From assembly GCA_902572695.1 (NCBI GenBank), contig CACGGZ010000001.1, positions 1 through 64,000 on the forward strand: DNA of 64,000 bases, read 5' to 3'. The translations under genes were made by a program, and so were the position numbers. Shown piece by piece: positions 62,228-64,000 of the stretch (its first letter is position 1; each line of letters starts with the position of its first letter). The notes beneath the pieces were generated by a model. It was given only the letters and a program-made list of their open reading frames with translations, searched no databases and had not been told where the DNA came from. This DNA comes from an uncultured Pelagibacteraceae bacterium (GTDB lineage: Bacteria > Pseudomonadota > Alphaproteobacteria > Pelagibacterales > Pelagibacteraceae).

Positions 62228-63693
62228 TATAATAAATTATCCAAAACTTTCGCAGAGGATAGTACTCCAGGTATTCCTGCACCAGGATGAGTTCCAGCGC
62301 CAACAAAATATAGATTTTTAAATATTTCTGATTGATTATGAAATCTAAAATAAGCAGATTGTGAAAATTTTGGTTGTATTGAAAATCCAGAACCATGTAA
62401 AGTTGCTAAATCGTTTTCAAAATAATCAGGGGTTAAATAAAAATCATTAGTCACATTTTCTTTTATTCCTGGCAATACTGACTTATCCATTTTGTCTAAA
62501 ACTAACTTCTTAAATTCCTCTCCTTTATTAGCCCAATTAATTTTGGAGAGATTGTTTGGCACCGGTACTAGAACATAAAATGCATCATGATCCTTGGGAG
62601 CCATATTCGGATCTGTTGCTGAGGGCCTATGTAAATAATAGCTTATATCATTAGATAATATTTTTTCTTCAAAAATTTTTTTTAAATGTTTTTCGTACGC
62701 GTCTCCAAAAAAAATTGTATGGTGAGCAACTTCTGTATATTTTTTTTTCGATCCAAAATAATAAACAAATAAGCCCATCGAATAATCCATTCTGTTAATT
62801 TTTTGCTTGAACAAAAAATTATATTTCGTTTCTGATTTTATTAAATTTTTGTAAACATTTGGTGGATCTGAATTGCAGATAATATAATCGCAGCTCAGTA
62901 TCTTTGAATTATTTATTTTTACACCTTTAACCTCATCTTTGTTTGATATTATCTCAGTTACTTCCGCACCTTTAATAATTTTTATATTTTCTTCGTACAT
63001 TAATTTTTCCAAAGCATTTACAACACTTCCAGTGCCACCCATTGAATAATGAATTCCCCACTTTTTTTCTAAAAATAAAATAAGAGTGTATATTGATGTT
63101 GTGGTAAAAGGATTTCCTCCAACTAAAAGAGGGTGCATGCTAAACACTCTCCTCAATTTTTCATCTGAAATATATTTAGATACTAAATTATAAACAGATT
63201 GATAGCTTTTTAGATTTAATAGAGCAGGAATTTGTTTAATCATGAAAAAAAGATTATTAAATGGTTTGTCTGACAAATCAGTGAAACCTTTGTTAAAAAT
63301 TTTCTCAGTAAATTTTACTAAATTGTTATAACCTTCAAAATCTTTATCTGAAAATTTTTGTATTTCTTTTTCCATTGATTTTTCATCTCCAGAATAATCA
63401 AATGTTTTTCCATCACTAAATACAAATCGATACCATAAGTCCAATGGAACAATTTCAACATAATCAGAAATTTTTTTATTAAATAAAGAAAATAATTCCT
63501 CAAGAAGGTAAGGAGCAGTAATAACGGTGGGTCCACCATCGTATGTAAATTTTCCTTTTTTAAATACTCTCGCTCTTCCCCCTAAATCAGGGTGTTTTTC
63601 AACTAAAGTTACGTTATAACCTTTTGCTTTTAGCCTTAAAGACGCTGAAAGTCCTCCAAAACCAGATCCAATAACTATAATTTTTTTTGCCAT
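62227..63693 (-). CDS. crtI: phytoene desaturase
   Basis: KKIIVIGSGFGGLSASLRLKAKGYNVTLVEKHPDLGGRA, GAGTHPGAGIPGVLSSAKV. Confidence 0.95.
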   Translation of the reverse strand: MAKKIIVIGSGFGGLSASLRLKAKGYNVTLVEKHPDLGGRARVFKKGKFTYDGGPTVITAPYLLEELFSLFNKKISDYVEIVPLDLWYRFVFSDGKTFDYSGDEKSMEKEIQKFSDKDFEGYNNLVKFTEKIFNKGFTDLSDKPFNNLFFMIKQIPALLNLKSYQSVYNLVSKYISDEKLRRVFSMHPLLVGGNPFTTTSIYTLILFLEKKWGIHYSMGGTGSVVNALEKLMYEENIKIIKGAEVTEIISNKDEVKGVKINNSKILSCDYIICNSDPPNVYKNLIKSETKYNFLFKQKINRMDYSMGLFVYYFGSKKKYTEVAHHTIFFGDAYEKHLKKIFEEKILSNDISYYLHRPSATDPNMAPKDHDAFYVLVPVPNNLSKINWANKGEEFKKLVLDKMDKSVLPGIKENVTNDFYLTPDYFENDLATLHGSGFSIQPKFSQSAYFRFHNQSEIFKNLYFVGAGTHPGAGIPGVLSSAKVLDNLL

Positions 63694-63710
63694 TTTATTT
63701 ATGGCCTATT

Positions 63711-64000
63711 CTAACTAGATTTTTTACTTAGTGCTAATTTTGTTTCTTCAATACTTTTGAGAAAAACCTTGTCCAATTTACTTTTATCCATTGAGTTTTT
63801 AAGTAGTTTCTCCACAGAATTTATTGCTATTGAGACCGAAGCATTCTTAACATCTTTAATTGCTTGTTGTTTCATTTGATTTATTCTGAGTTCAGCATTC
63901 TTTTTCCTTAACTCCATTAATTGATGAAACTCTTTGTTAGTCTTTAAAATCTCCTTTTCAACATTATCATTTGCTTCATCAATCATTTTTTTTATCTCTT
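63711..64000 (-). CDS. atpF: F0F1 ATP synthase subunit b (b or b'), C-terminal part; 5' end outside window
   Basis: ...KKMIDEANDNVEKEILKTNKEFHQLMELRKKNAELRINQMKQQAIKDVKNASVSIAINSVEKLLKN, long amphipathic helix typical of F0 b C-terminus; frame open to window edge. Confidence 0.8.
   Translation of the reverse strand, partial: EIKKMIDEANDNVEKEILKTNKEFHQLMELRKKNAELRINQMKQQAIKDVKNASVSIAINSVEKLLKNSMDKSKLDKVFLKSIEETKLALSKKSS

Overview
AT-rich, very compact 64 kb chromosomal segment whose gene content, order and spacing look like SAR11 / Pelagibacterales (Alphaproteobacteria). This assignment is inferred from protein families and synteny; no search was run. In order: 3' end of an NDUFA9-like epimerase; an SMR-like transporter; ugpBAEC plus a glycerophosphodiesterase; two tiny membrane-protein ORFs leading into a phoR-like histidine kinase; pstS-pstC-pstA-pstB-phoU-phoB; gcrA; an orphan ABC-2 permease; argD-argF; a cytochrome c; kdsB-pheA; SRP RNA-dnaX-ybaB-recR; malate synthase G; accA; a cold-shock gene; tRNA-His-hisS-hisZ-hisG; groES-groEL; ribF-ileS-lspA; pgi; rsmD-purD; lpxL-lpxK-waaA-msbA-ubiA; assorted housekeeping genes; the cytochrome oxidase cluster (coxB-coxA-ctaB-ctaG-coxC-surf1) with thrC; and a minus-strand run atpF-crtI-crtB-crtY-blh-ispH-thrB-rnhA. 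I saw no mobile elements, CRISPR arrays or phage genes. The observations most worth a second look are: (1) the retinal-biosynthesis genes lie 17 nt downstream of an F0 b subunit gene and overlap ispH; (2) the PhoR-like kinase has no visible membrane segment, but overlaps a small TM-plus-charged ORF at an A9 tract that could allow a slippage fusion; (3) tRNA-His and SRP RNA lie only a few nt from the start codons of hisS and dnaX; (4) a bidirectional terminator hairpin is embedded in the hisG coding end; (5) accA has a C-terminal TM extension; (6) no glycine-riboswitch-like leader is visible upstream of malate synthase.
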